From NCBI GenBank assembly GCA_007125435.1, contig SLDF01000341.1:1-8074 (forward strand): DNA of 8,074 bases. The letters run 5' to 3'. The translations under genes and the position numbers were made by a program. The stretch comes from Saprospiraceae bacterium. GTDB lineage: Bacteria > Bacteroidota > Bacteroidia > Chitinophagales > Saprospiraceae. Positions 1 through 7,073 of this stretch are shown here, in pieces (the first letter of the stretch is position 1; each line of letters starts with the position of its first letter). The notes beneath the pieces are model-generated. The model did not search any database. It had not been told where the DNA came from and was given only the letters and a program-made list of their open reading frames with translations.

Positions 1-27
1 AATAATCTCTTTGTTATTTACTCATAA
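1..27 (+). pseudogene. Tail of an upstream frame, ending in TAA, in frame with the next gene
   Basis: The first eight codons of frame 1 read NNLFVIYS and then hit TAA at 25-27. NNLF-type strings are common at the turns of right-handed parallel beta-helix repeats, and the gene that continues in the same frame after the stop is the C-terminal part of such a protein. I infer that these bases belong to the same original gene and that the TAA interrupts it by mutation or sequencing error. Only eight codons are visible, so this could instead be the genuine end of a separate upstream gene. Confidence 0.35.
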
Positions 28-108
28 GAAGGTAAGCGTTTTGTACCTCCTGCTGATGTATCATCAATAGCGGTAAGTAGAGGGGCAAAAGTAAGTTCAG
101 ATGCTGTC

Positions 109-1023
109 ATGATGGCAATACAGCATGAGATAGATCTCTTGTTTATTGATGGTAAGGGCATGCCAATGGGCAGGGTATGGAGTATAAAATACGGCTCTAT
201 TTCTACCCATGTAAATATTGGCCCCAATACTGCACCGGAAAGCTTCGAGTTTGCCCACAACCTCTGGTACCGGTATGACCAGCCATCACAGTCTACTCCT
301 AATCTACCTGTAGCTGAGTCGCAGGGTATATATGGAGAGGATCCTTCTTTTGTCGATTTTGAAGAAAGCGATTACAGACTAAATGCAGGGAGTCCTGCTA
401 TAGGCGCAGGTATGCTCGGTGCCTTCCCGATAGATTTCAATGGGCTGACTGTGCCTCAAGGGGCAGCTCCTGATATAGGTGCTTTTGAGTTCCCCATAAC
501 GCTCTCCATGGAACTAATACGCTTTGATGTCAACAAAAGTGAGGATGACATACCACAGCTTGCGTATTCATTTTCCTTATCTGATGAAGTGGGGAAATAT
601 CGTATACAAAGATCATCCGATGGTGTCATGTGGCAAGACCTATATATAGATTCAATTCAAGGGTCGGCAGCATTTATGCATAGTTTTAAAGACCGCAATG
701 CACCTAAAAGCTTATTATACTATCGATTATCCTATACCACTCCATCTACTGCCGACCTGCTGAGCCCCATTCGATCCATAGACAACACTTTATCAGATTC
801 CTTCATCTTATACCCCAATCCATGCCGGGACAGGTTATACATCAAAGGGAATATTGCCGGCAAGAGTATAGTCATATTCGATACTGAAGGACGAATCGTG
901 CATGCTAATCAAGTGGATATCGAAGAGAATAAACACTTATCCTTGTATATTCCAGACTTACCTGTCGGTTTCTATGTATTGCAAATCGGCCAAGATATCC
1001 TGCGGTTTCAGCGTATCGATTGA
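109..1023 (+). CDS. C-terminal part of a beta-helix (choice-of-anchor Q-like) T9SS cargo protein, probably 5'-truncated
   Basis: The 304 codons from the first available ATG encode the back half of a secreted protein. Residues 46-54 (FEFAHNLWY) and 79-101 (DPSFVDF, then YRLNAGSPAIGAG), followed by PDIGAFEF at 121-128, are the typical closing motifs of right-handed beta-helix proteins labelled choice-of-anchor Q. Residues about 135-215 look like a beta-sandwich spacer (YRIQRSSDG, then YYRLSY). Residues 234-304 are a T9SS type A sorting domain: LYPNPCRDRLYIKG, a central IFDTEGRIV strand, and a final DLPVGFYVLQI strand. Such a domain directs export across the outer membrane after Sec export, which needs an N-terminal signal peptide; none is present here. 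The frame is open back to base 28 with no ATG, GTG or TTG before 109, and a TAA sits at 25-27. I therefore read this as the tail of a larger, interrupted gene. It converges on the next gene, 68 bp apart. Domain calls are confident; the start at 109 is not. Confidence 0.75.
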   Translation: MMAIQHEIDLLFIDGKGMPMGRVWSIKYGSISTHVNIGPNTAPESFEFAHNLWYRYDQPSQSTPNLPVAESQGIYGEDPSFVDFEESDYRLNAGSPAIGAGMLGAFPIDFNGLTVPQGAAPDIGAFEFPITLSMELIRFDVNKSEDDIPQLAYSFSLSDEVGKYRIQRSSDGVMWQDLYIDSIQGSAAFMHSFKDRNAPKSLLYYRLSYTTPSTADLLSPIRSIDNTLSDSFILYPNPCRDRLYIKGNIAGKSIVIFDTEGRIVHANQVDIEENKHLSLYIPDLPVGFYVLQIGQDILRFQRID

Positions 1024-1091
1024 ACCCACCACATCGCATGATGTTGCGAATGAAGCATAGACAACACCACATGGCTACCTCTTATGTTGCT

Positions 1092-2405
1092 TTATCTCTG
1101 GACCTGAAATGGCTGACTCATATGGCGCTCATATGTGCGGACAACTAGAATGTACTGACCATTGGCTAGTCTACTGGTATCCAGTCGAAATTCGTGCTGT
1201 CCGGAAGGGAGGGTTTGCTTCATATGTTGCTGCACGATTTGCCCTTGAGCAGTTACGACGTGGATCATGACTAGAGTGTGTGCGGACAAGTGCAGTGACA
1301 CCTGCATCTCATCTGCTACAGGATTGGGGTAGACCTTGTGGAGAGTGTGTGGCCATTCTTGATTGTATATGTGGTCTTCACTTGTGGAGGCTGTCATATC
1401 TGAGTAGGCAAAAACCGATGAACCGGCACCGAGCATTGTCGTCTCATCGAGTCTGATCAGTCGGTTGATCTGACTGGTGCCTTCCTGTCTTTGCCAGGTC
1501 TCTCCTCCATCGAGGGTCTCAAAATGTCCTATACCCCACCCTGTCAGCCAGCCATGATCGTCATTGAGAAAACCAATGCCCTGAGCGTCAAATGCCAGAC
1601 CTGATTCATCCTCTATGACAAATGTCTCGAAGGGTTCACTTAAGCCATCAGCTTTGATATAGGCGGGGATATCACCTGTAAAGGTTTGCAAAGCACCGAA
1701 TATCTTACCATTTGATAATACATCAAACTTCCATACGTAGGAGTTCGGTATATTACTCTCTCCTATAATTCTCCAGGACATGCCACCATCCTCTGTCATA
1801 ATAACTGTACCTAATGATCCTAAACCGTCAGCTTTTGGAAGGCCAATACCACCGATGATACCGACATTTTCATCAAAAAAATAAACGTCAACAGCTCCAA
1901 ATAGCAAACTGTCAAGGGCAATATACTCCCATGTCTCTCCCCTATCCGCTGATTTAATGAACTCTGCCGGAGCAGCAAAATTCCCTGTGCCAAATACATA
2001 ATCGCCATAAGCCATGAGACCACATATGACAGGAGCCTGGGCCGGTATGCGCGAGGTGATGTTGACCCAACTCAGTCCTCCATCGGTAGTTTTATAAAGT
2101 CGCCCCTCCAAGGATCCTACAAAGCCTGTATCTCGACTTTGATAACATATAGACCTAAAGTAATTTGGTATATTTACTGTTGATTCCCAGGTAAAACCGC
2201 CATCCATCGTCGTATGGATTTCACCGCTGGGGCCAACCACACTACCATGAAGTGAATCAGAAAATGCCAAATTATCGTATCTCGCGCCGCTAAATAATGG
2301 CGGTGCATTCCTAAAGAGTTCCCACTGGCCGAGACAATTACTCGTGGCAAGAAATTGGGTCATTACCAATAGACCTGTCTTCAATACCAGCTTATAGTTT
2401 TTCAT
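1092..2405 (-). CDS. Secreted T9SS cargo protein with Asp-box/BNR (Ycf48-like) beta-propeller repeats
   Basis: This 437-residue protein is probably exported to the cell surface or medium. It opens with a basic N-terminus (MKNYKLVLK) and a hydrophobic stretch ending near NCLGQ at about residue 27, consistent with a Sec signal peptide; the cysteine is not in a good lipobox. Five Asp-box motifs of the form S/T-x-D-x-G-x-x-W follow: TTMDGGFTW (65-73), KTTDGGLSW (105-113), KSADRGETW (151-159), MTEDGGMSW (203-211) and ETLDGGETW (296-304). These mark the turns of a sialidase/Ycf48/VPS10-like propeller. Database hits to 'photosystem II assembly' would reflect only this fold; no enzymatic residues are evident. 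Residues 358 to the end form a T9SS type A sorting domain (VYPNPVADEMQVSL, then RLANGQYILVV). I chose the ATG at 2405 because it gives a standard signal peptide; a GTG two codons upstream (2411) is the alternative. It lies 306 bp downstream of aacS on the same strand, but a promoter-like box in the gap suggests separate transcription. Confidence 0.9.
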   Translation of the reverse strand: MKNYKLVLKTGLLVMTQFLATSNCLGQWELFRNAPPLFSGARYDNLAFSDSLHGSVVGPSGEIHTTMDGGFTWESTVNIPNYFRSICYQSRDTGFVGSLEGRLYKTTDGGLSWVNITSRIPAQAPVICGLMAYGDYVFGTGNFAAPAEFIKSADRGETWEYIALDSLLFGAVDVYFFDENVGIIGGIGLPKADGLGSLGTVIMTEDGGMSWRIIGESNIPNSYVWKFDVLSNGKIFGALQTFTGDIPAYIKADGLSEPFETFVIEDESGLAFDAQGIGFLNDDHGWLTGWGIGHFETLDGGETWQRQEGTSQINRLIRLDETTMLGAGSSVFAYSDMTASTSEDHIYNQEWPHTLHKVYPNPVADEMQVSLHLSAHTLVMIHVVTAQGQIVQQHMKQTLPSGQHEFRLDTSRLANGQYILVVRTYERHMSQPFQVQR

Positions 2406-2444
2406 ATCCACAAATTATTAGAGGTAGTTTAGAACTTATTTGGT

Positions 2445-2452
2445 CAAATATA
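2445..2452 (-). promoter_or_regulatory. Putative -7 promoter box (TAnnTTTG) for the BNR/T9SS gene
   Basis: Read on the minus strand these bases are TATATTTG, an exact fit to the Bacteroidota -7 consensus TAnnTTTG. They end 39 bp before the ATG at 2405. A TTTG that could serve as the -33 element lies at 2477-2480, but the spacing of 24 bp is slightly longer than usual. Transcription would start about 30-35 nt before the ATG. Eight-base matches to a degenerate motif occur by chance in AT-rich DNA; the position supports the call. Confidence 0.45.
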
Positions 2453-2498
2453 CAGACATTTTTGAGTGGAGTATTTCAAAGTATGGTTTTTTCTACAG

Positions 2499-2658
2499 GC
2501 TGGCATCAGCAATGCGGAGTGGGTGGCGTAGCGAACGCGAAGCCAGACTCGATGTAGCCTTAGCAGAATCAAAGCCGAGCGAACAGTGAGCCCGGAAGTG
2601 ACTCTAAAAAGCGCCCCGACGACGAATAGAGGAGGGTGATGCCCAAATCATCAAAAAA
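2499..2658 (-). repeat. GC-rich, hairpin-containing intergenic element downstream of aacS
   Basis: The 300-bp gap between the BNR gene and aacS has no plausible ORF and contains a sharply bounded GC-rich block flanked by AT-rich DNA. On the minus strand it starts with TTTTTTG (2658-2652), then TTTGGGCATCACCC, a CGGGGCGCTT segment, TCACTTCCGGGCTCACTG, and ends with GCTGATGCCAGC near 2499. Visible stems are GAGT/ACTC (2517-2520 with 2547-2550) continuing into TGGC/GCCA (2524-2527 with 2542-2545), and GCTG/CAGC (2499-2502 with 2507-2510). The leading part resembles the element after the last gene (7775-7822), where it also lies in sense orientation just after a stop codon. I infer a dispersed repeat, possibly acting at transcript 3' ends. 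It could be a degenerate terminator or a piece of a mobile element; no copy count can be obtained here. Confidence 0.5.
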
Positions 2659-2711
2659 GCTTACTCTTGACAGAAGTCCATAATAATTTCACAGATTCGA
2701 GATAGTTCCCT

Positions 2712-4685
2712 CTATTCTATCTGGTCAGCATAGGATCTGAAGAAGGCTATGCTCTCGGGATTGCGCATGGAGTCCTTGTTGAATGCTTTGTTGTTGTCTT
2801 TCTTTAATAAAATCTTCTTGACGGGGGCTTCCATTTTCTTGCCGCTGATGGTGTATGGGATGTCGGGTGTCTGTACGATCTGATCCGGTACATGTCGTGG
2901 ACTACAATTGACCCTTAAATGCTTTTTAATGGACTTAGCCAGTTCTTCGGTGAGCTCACGGTCTGACTTCATCTTGACAAATAAGGGCATGAAATGTCTG
3001 CCTCCGCTCAGCTCTAAATTCACGATAAGGCTATCTTCTAAGATCTCCATTTGATTTAGGGCGCTGTATATCTCAGCTGTACCTATGCGCACGCCCTGGC
3101 GATTGAGGGTAGCATCTGACCGCCCGTAGATGATCAGTGTCTTTCGGTCTGTTATTTTGATCCAATCGCCATGACGCCAAAGGCCGGGATAATCCTCAAA
3201 GTAACTAGACCTGTATTTTTCCATTCCCTCATCATTCCAGAAGTATACAGGCATGCAGGGCATAGGCTTGGTGATAACCATCTCGCCCTCTTCATTCTCA
3301 AGGTTTCTACCCTCTTCATCGAGGCAATACAGTGCGCAACCTAGGGCCCTGGACTGGATCTCTCCTTCATATACGGGCAAAAGCGGATTACCTCCGACAA
3401 AGGCTGTGCATACATCTGTACCACCGCTCATACTGGTCAACCATACATCTGACTTAATGGCGTCATATACATAGTCAAAAGCCTCCGGCGGAAGTGGTGA
3501 CCCGGTGCTACCTATCGACCTAAGCGCCGACAGGTCAAACTCCTCTCCAGGTTTCTTCTTGGTCTTCATGCATGCCACGATGAAAGGCGCACTTGTCCCA
3601 AAGTGATGAATCCCACAGTTCTCTGACAACTCCCACAGCCGATTGAGATTAGGATAAGCCGGGCTGCCGTCGTACAAGACTATACTTGCACCGGCCAGAA
3701 GTGCGGCATTGGTATAGTTCCACATCATCCAGCCTGTGGTCGAATACCAGAAAAACTTCTCGCCCGGTCTGACGTCATTGTGAAAATGAATGTACTTGAG
3801 ATGCTCCAGCAACATACCGCCATGCCCATGGGTAATGGCCTTAGGTACGCCGGTAGTACCAGATGAGAATAGGATGAAAATAGGGTGATCAAATGGCAAA
3901 TGCTCAAACGTCAAGCTCGCTCCTTTATAGGTACCAATAATGTCCTGCCAACTCCTGAAGCTCAAGTGTCCCTCATACTTCTCTTGAATGTGCTCTACTA
4001 ATATGAGATGCTCTATGCTGGATATTTCACTACAAATAGACTCCACTTCTTCTACGCGCATATATGGCTTACCGCCGTAGGTGTAGCCATTGGCTGACAA
4101 GATGACTTTGGGCTGGATCTGCTTGAAGCGACTGACTACAGACTTAATGCCAAAGTCCTGCGAACAGCTTGACCAAATGATACCTTTGGCTGCACATGCC
4201 AAGAAAGCTACTGTGGCCTGAGGGATGTTCGGCATATAGGCTACAAGTCTGTCACCCGCCTTCAATCCCAGATCCGTCAAATAAGCTGCAAAAGCAGCGG
4301 TGGATTCCCTCAGCTCTTTCCATGACATCGTATCCAGACCCCCAAGCTCATGAGAATGATAGATTGCAGGCTGTTCATCATTGGCAGCCCTGAATATATG
4401 CTCTACGTAATTGAGCCGACTACCTTCAAACCATTTTGCACCGGGCATATGCACACCATCTACGACTTGAACATAAGGCTCACTGCTGATTACCTCAAAG
4501 TAATCCCAAATGCTTTTCCAAAAATCTTCGTGATTATCCACTGACCACTGCCACAGGGCATCGTAATCCTCAAAAACCCTACCCAGTTGCTCCTCCAATG
4601 TCGCCTTGTATTTTGCCAGGTGGCTATTTTCAAGACAATCCTGATCGGGTTGCCATAATATTTTTGTTTTATTCGCTTCTGTCAT
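2712..4685 (-). CDS. aacS: Acetoacetyl-CoA synthetase (acetoacetate-CoA ligase)
   Basis: This cytosolic enzyme activates acetoacetate with ATP and CoA to acetoacetyl-CoA, AMP and PPi (EC 6.2.1.16), returning ketone-body carbon to thiolase and lipid or energy metabolism. The 657 residues match the family's usual length. The N-terminal region has the acetyl-CoA-synthetase-like start (WQWSVDNHEDFWKSIWDYF, 46-63; KWFEGSRLNYVEH, 84-96). The adenylate-forming core shows the phosphate loop SSGTTGVPK (274-282), GSTGSPLPP (392-400), SGGTDV (420-425) and WRHGDW (503-508). GRSDATLNRQGVRIG (521-535) is the AacS-type hinge signature; the family more often has NPGG where this has NRQG. The expected catalytic lysine is K616 in YTISGKKME. 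No defect is visible. Its ATG is 40 bp from the divergent class IV aminotransferase gene, with a perfect palindrome centred in the gap. Acetyl- or propionyl-CoA synthetase is less likely given the DATLN...GTAEIY hinge. Confidence 0.95.
   Translation of the reverse strand: MTEANKTKILWQPDQDCLENSHLAKYKATLEEQLGRVFEDYDALWQWSVDNHEDFWKSIWDYFEVISSEPYVQVVDGVHMPGAKWFEGSRLNYVEHIFRAANDEQPAIYHSHELGGLDTMSWKELRESTAAFAAYLTDLGLKAGDRLVAYMPNIPQATVAFLACAAKGIIWSSCSQDFGIKSVVSRFKQIQPKVILSANGYTYGGKPYMRVEEVESICSEISSIEHLILVEHIQEKYEGHLSFRSWQDIIGTYKGASLTFEHLPFDHPIFILFSSGTTGVPKAITHGHGGMLLEHLKYIHFHNDVRPGEKFFWYSTTGWMMWNYTNAALLAGASIVLYDGSPAYPNLNRLWELSENCGIHHFGTSAPFIVACMKTKKKPGEEFDLSALRSIGSTGSPLPPEAFDYVYDAIKSDVWLTSMSGGTDVCTAFVGGNPLLPVYEGEIQSRALGCALYCLDEEGRNLENEEGEMVITKPMPCMPVYFWNDEGMEKYRSSYFEDYPGLWRHGDWIKITDRKTLIIYGRSDATLNRQGVRIGTAEIYSALNQMEILEDSLIVNLELSGGRHFMPLFVKMKSDRELTEELAKSIKKHLRVNCSPRHVPDQIVQTPDIPYTISGKKMEAPVKKILLKKDNNKAFNKDSMRNPESIAFFRSYADQIE
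4659..4666 (+). promoter_or_regulatory. Candidate -7 box for the pabC-like/accC operon, inside the 5' end of aacS
   Basis: TATTTTTG matches the Bacteroidota -7 consensus TAnnTTTG and lies 59 bp before the ATG at 4726. I see no convincing TTG or TTTG at 17-23 bp upstream. The 40-bp gap between divergent starts is barely large enough for two promoters, so a promoter inside the opposing gene is plausible. This is a weak call; chance match is the main alternative. Confidence 0.25.
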
Positions 4686-4691
4686 GATCTA

Positions 4692-4719
4692 TTTGTTAAT
4701 TTAGCCCGAAATTAACAAA
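4692..4719. promoter_or_regulatory. Perfect 11-bp inverted repeat centred between divergent aacS and pabC-like genes (operator candidate)
   Basis: The arms TTTGTTAATTT (4692-4702) and AAATTAACAAA (4709-4719) are exact reverse complements around a 6-bp spacer (AGCCCG). Exactly 6 bp separate each arm from the adjoining start codon (4685 on the minus strand, 4726 on the plus strand), so the symmetry axis coincides with the middle of the 40-bp gap. This is directly seen. That it is the binding site of a dimeric regulator controlling both genes, or a shared back-to-back promoter core, is inference. TAATTT in each arm is near but not equal to a TAnnTTTG box. The arms could also form a stem in a short leader RNA. 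Confidence 0.6.
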
Positions 4720-4725
4720 CTCTGA

Positions 4726-5583
4726 ATGCCTGACCTAATTAATCTTGGTGGAAGCCCCGTAAAAAAATCTCAGTTGGACCATCTTACATTCAATAGAGCA
4801 TTTTTATATGGCGAAGGTTTTTTCGAGACCATGAGAAAGTCAAATGGCGCTTTCCCACTCTGGCACTACCATTGGTCGAGAATAGAAAAGTCCGCGCAAT
4901 TCTTTGGCATGGATAGAGATTCGTTGGTAAATAAAGAAAGTCTCCACGAGCATTTAATCTCATCAACAGCAACTCATGATAATGCATCGGTCAAGATTTT
5001 GTTCTACACTGAAGGTACGGGTAAATATGCAGGCAGCATGAAGCGTCTGAGGTGTATAATCAATGCCAAACCACTGCATTCTCCATCACCGATATGGCCA
5101 GAGAATGGGCTAATTGTAGACTATTCAGAAAGGTCCATTATTCCGGCAGGTGCACCTTATGGCTTCGTCAAGAAGACATCGGCCCTTCCCTACGTCATCG
5201 CTGATAGAGAAAAGGAAGAAAGGGAGCTAGACGAACTCCTACTGCTGAATACAGATGGAGACATAGCTGAGTCTATTTACCACAATGTATTCATCTATAA
5301 GGATAAGACCTATATCACCCCTCCCCTATCGTCAGGCTGCGTACAAGGAACAGCAAGAGCGCTCATCATAGATCATCTCAAGTCCAATAATCAAAATATC
5401 ACAGAGCAAAAAATAGATAAGAATGCCATTCAGTCTGCAGAAGAAGTATTTTTGACCAACGGACTTCGAATCATTCAACCCGTGAAAAAAATAGGGAAAA
5501 GTAAAACATTACCCATTCGGAAATCTGTTACTTTGTTTAATAACATATGCGAAAACTTATTTTTGCAAAAAGATTTAATATAA
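4726..5583 (+). CDS. Class IV PLP-dependent aminotransferase, aminodeoxychorismate lyase (PabC)-like
   Basis: This 285-residue protein has the fold-type IV PLP architecture. YGEGFFETMR (28-37) is the N-terminal signature. K150 in VKKTSALPYV is the expected PLP-binding lysine. ESIYHNVF (182-189) contains the conserved Glu and the N-[VI]-F motif. TPPLSSGCVQGTAR (198-211) is the cofactor phosphate-binding loop region. EVFLTNGLRIIQPV (240-253) resembles the LTNSLRGIIPV-type motif of aminodeoxychorismate lyases better than the TGTAAEVTPV motif of branched-chain aminotransferases. As PabC it would convert 4-amino-4-deoxychorismate to p-aminobenzoate and pyruvate for folate synthesis in the cytosol. 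Specificity in this family is hard to read from sequence, and a branched-chain or D-amino-acid aminotransferase remains possible. The start at 4726 keeps the NLGG beta-strand at the N-terminus and follows an A-rich stretch. Its TAA is immediately followed by the ATG of the biotin carboxylase, so the two are almost certainly co-transcribed. Confidence 0.85.
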   Translation: MPDLINLGGSPVKKSQLDHLTFNRAFLYGEGFFETMRKSNGAFPLWHYHWSRIEKSAQFFGMDRDSLVNKESLHEHLISSTATHDNASVKILFYTEGTGKYAGSMKRLRCIINAKPLHSPSPIWPENGLIVDYSERSIIPAGAPYGFVKKTSALPYVIADREKEERELDELLLLNTDGDIAESIYHNVFIYKDKTYITPPLSSGCVQGTARALIIDHLKSNNQNITEQKIDKNAIQSAEEVFLTNGLRIIQPVKKIGKSKTLPIRKSVTLFNNICENLFLQKDLI

Positions 5584-7062
5584 ATGATCAAAAAGATACT
5601 CATTGCCAATAGAGGAGAAATAGCCTGTAGAGTTATTCGCTCAGCAAAGCAACTTGGCATCAAGACAGTAGCCGTTTATTCTGAAGCAGACCGTCAGGCC
5701 ATTCATGTCAAATCAGCTGATGAAGCTTATTTACTAGGGCCTGCGCCCTCCAGTCAATCTTACCTTTTAGGTGATAAAATCATAGAAATCGCTAAAGCTG
5801 CACAGGCAGATGCCATACATCCAGGGTATGGCTTCTTGAGTGAAAATGCTGACTTTGCCGATGCCGTGCAGAAATCAGATATTGTCTTCATCGGGCCTTC
5901 AGGTGATGCCATGCGCAAGATGGGTGCTAAGATCGGAGCTAAAGAAATTGCAGGGAAGGCAAATGTACCATTAGTACCGGGTACAGAAGGTGCCATCACC
6001 GACGTTAAAGAGGCTCAGAGGTTTGCAGAAGAGATTGGCTTCCCTGTACTGGTCAAGGCATCAGCCGGCGGAGGTGGTAAAGGCATGCGAATTGTAGAGA
6101 AAAGCAGCGAGTTTACGGATCAGGTCGAAAGAGCAATGAGCGAGGCAGCCTCAGCATTTGGTGACAGCGCTGTCTTTGTAGAAAAGTACATAGGTAAGCC
6201 CAAGCATATAGAGATTCAAATTCTTGCAGATAAACATGGCAATGTGCTGTATCTTTTTGAGAGGGAGTGCTCTATTCAGCGCCGTCACCAGAAGCTTGTA
6301 GAAGAAGCTCCGTCGCCTGTGGTCAACGAAAAATTGCGCAAAAAAATGGGCGAATCCGCTGTCATGCTAAGCAGAGCCTGCAATTATGAAGGCGCCGGCA
6401 CGGTAGAGTTCCTTTTGGATGAAGATGGTAGCTTTTACTTCCTCGAGATGAATACCAGACTCCAGGTCGAGCACCCCGTCACAGAATACATTACCGGACT
6501 AGACCTGGTAGAATGGCAGATAAAAATCGCCAATGGCGAGCCACTTACTATACGACAAGAAGACCTAACCATCAATGGTCATGCCATTGAGCTCAGAATA
6601 TGTGCAGAGGATCCTATGAATAACTTTTTACCGGCAACAGGCCAGCTAGATGCGTTCAATCTAGACACTTCTGAAGATATCAGATTGGATACCGGATTCA
6701 AGTCAGGCGACGTCATACCCGTTTACTATGACTCGATGATCGCCAAGCTGATCGTGCACGCTCCCAATAGGCAAGCCGCTATTCAGAAGCTTACAAAGGC
6801 GATAGATAGCTTTGAGGTCAGTGGCATTCCGACTACCCTGCCCTTTGGCAAGTTTGCCATCAATCACGAAGAATTCATCTCCGGCAGGTTTGACACCAAT
6901 TTTGTAAAAAACTTCTTCTCTGAGGAGGCTCTGATGAAACAGTCAGAGGAGGATGCACAGATCGCTGCACAGATCGCTGCAATATTTTATGAACGAGAGA
7001 TCAATAAATTAAAAGTTCCGGCAGAGAAAAGCTCAGTCTGGAACCGCAGAGCCCTGAGATAA
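5584..7062 (+). CDS. accC: Biotin carboxylase subunit of acetyl-/acyl-CoA carboxylase, with C-terminal extension
   Basis: This cytosolic enzyme uses ATP and bicarbonate to carboxylate biotin on a separate carrier protein (EC 6.3.4.14). The N-terminal domain begins canonically (KKILIANRGEIACRV). HPGYGFLSEN lies at 79-88, K116 precedes the ATP-grasp domain, K158 is in VLVKAS, and the glycine loop GGGGKGM is at 162-168. HIEIQI (208-213), ERECSIQRRHQK (227-237), E288, N290, R292, Q294 and E296 in EMNTRLQVEHP, and R338 complete the active site in nearly the E. coli AccC numbering. All key residues are present. At 492 residues it exceeds the usual length of about 450. The tail from about 447 (AQIAAQIAAIFYE, then VPAEKSSVWNRRALR) resembles the tail of biotin carboxylase subunits of Bacteroidota propionyl-type acyl-CoA carboxylases. 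No biotin carrier or carboxyltransferase gene is in the window, so its partners are elsewhere and the substrate is open. It starts at the base after the upstream stop, suggesting translational coupling. Confidence 0.93.
   Translation: MIKKILIANRGEIACRVIRSAKQLGIKTVAVYSEADRQAIHVKSADEAYLLGPAPSSQSYLLGDKIIEIAKAAQADAIHPGYGFLSENADFADAVQKSDIVFIGPSGDAMRKMGAKIGAKEIAGKANVPLVPGTEGAITDVKEAQRFAEEIGFPVLVKASAGGGGKGMRIVEKSSEFTDQVERAMSEAASAFGDSAVFVEKYIGKPKHIEIQILADKHGNVLYLFERECSIQRRHQKLVEEAPSPVVNEKLRKKMGESAVMLSRACNYEGAGTVEFLLDEDGSFYFLEMNTRLQVEHPVTEYITGLDLVEWQIKIANGEPLTIRQEDLTINGHAIELRICAEDPMNNFLPATGQLDAFNLDTSEDIRLDTGFKSGDVIPVYYDSMIAKLIVHAPNRQAAIQKLTKAIDSFEVSGIPTTLPFGKFAINHEEFISGRFDTNFVKNFFSEEALMKQSEEDAQIAAQIAAIFYEREINKLKVPAEKSSVWNRRALR
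6955..6978 (+). repeat. Perfect 12-bp tandem duplication within accC
   Basis: GCACAGATCGCT occurs twice in direct succession (6955-6966 and 6967-6978) and is followed by GCA, encoding the repeated residues AQIA-AQIA in the C-terminal extension. In-frame duplications of this kind arise by slippage and add about one helical turn. The region lies outside the catalytic core, so no loss of function is expected. Confidence 0.7.
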
Positions 7063-7073
7063 AACAACATATT

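Noticed and set aside
18..260. Minus-strand ORF overlapping the beta-helix gene
   Set aside because: It is a shadow of the coding frame with no recognisable domain, while the plus frame has clear family motifs.
1024..1091. Possible bidirectional terminator between the convergent T9SS genes (ACATC-GCAT-GATGT, 1031-1044)
   Set aside because: The stem is only 5 bp, AT-containing, and lacks a T-tract on either side, so it is not supportable as a terminator.
1820..2023. Minus-strand ORF in another frame inside the BNR/T9SS gene
   Set aside because: It lies wholly within a gene with five Asp-box motifs in the main frame; its composition shows no domain.
2653..2711. Intrinsic terminator of aacS using the T-run at 2653-2658
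   Set aside because: The preceding sequence on the minus strand forms only a very weak stem, so termination there cannot be claimed.
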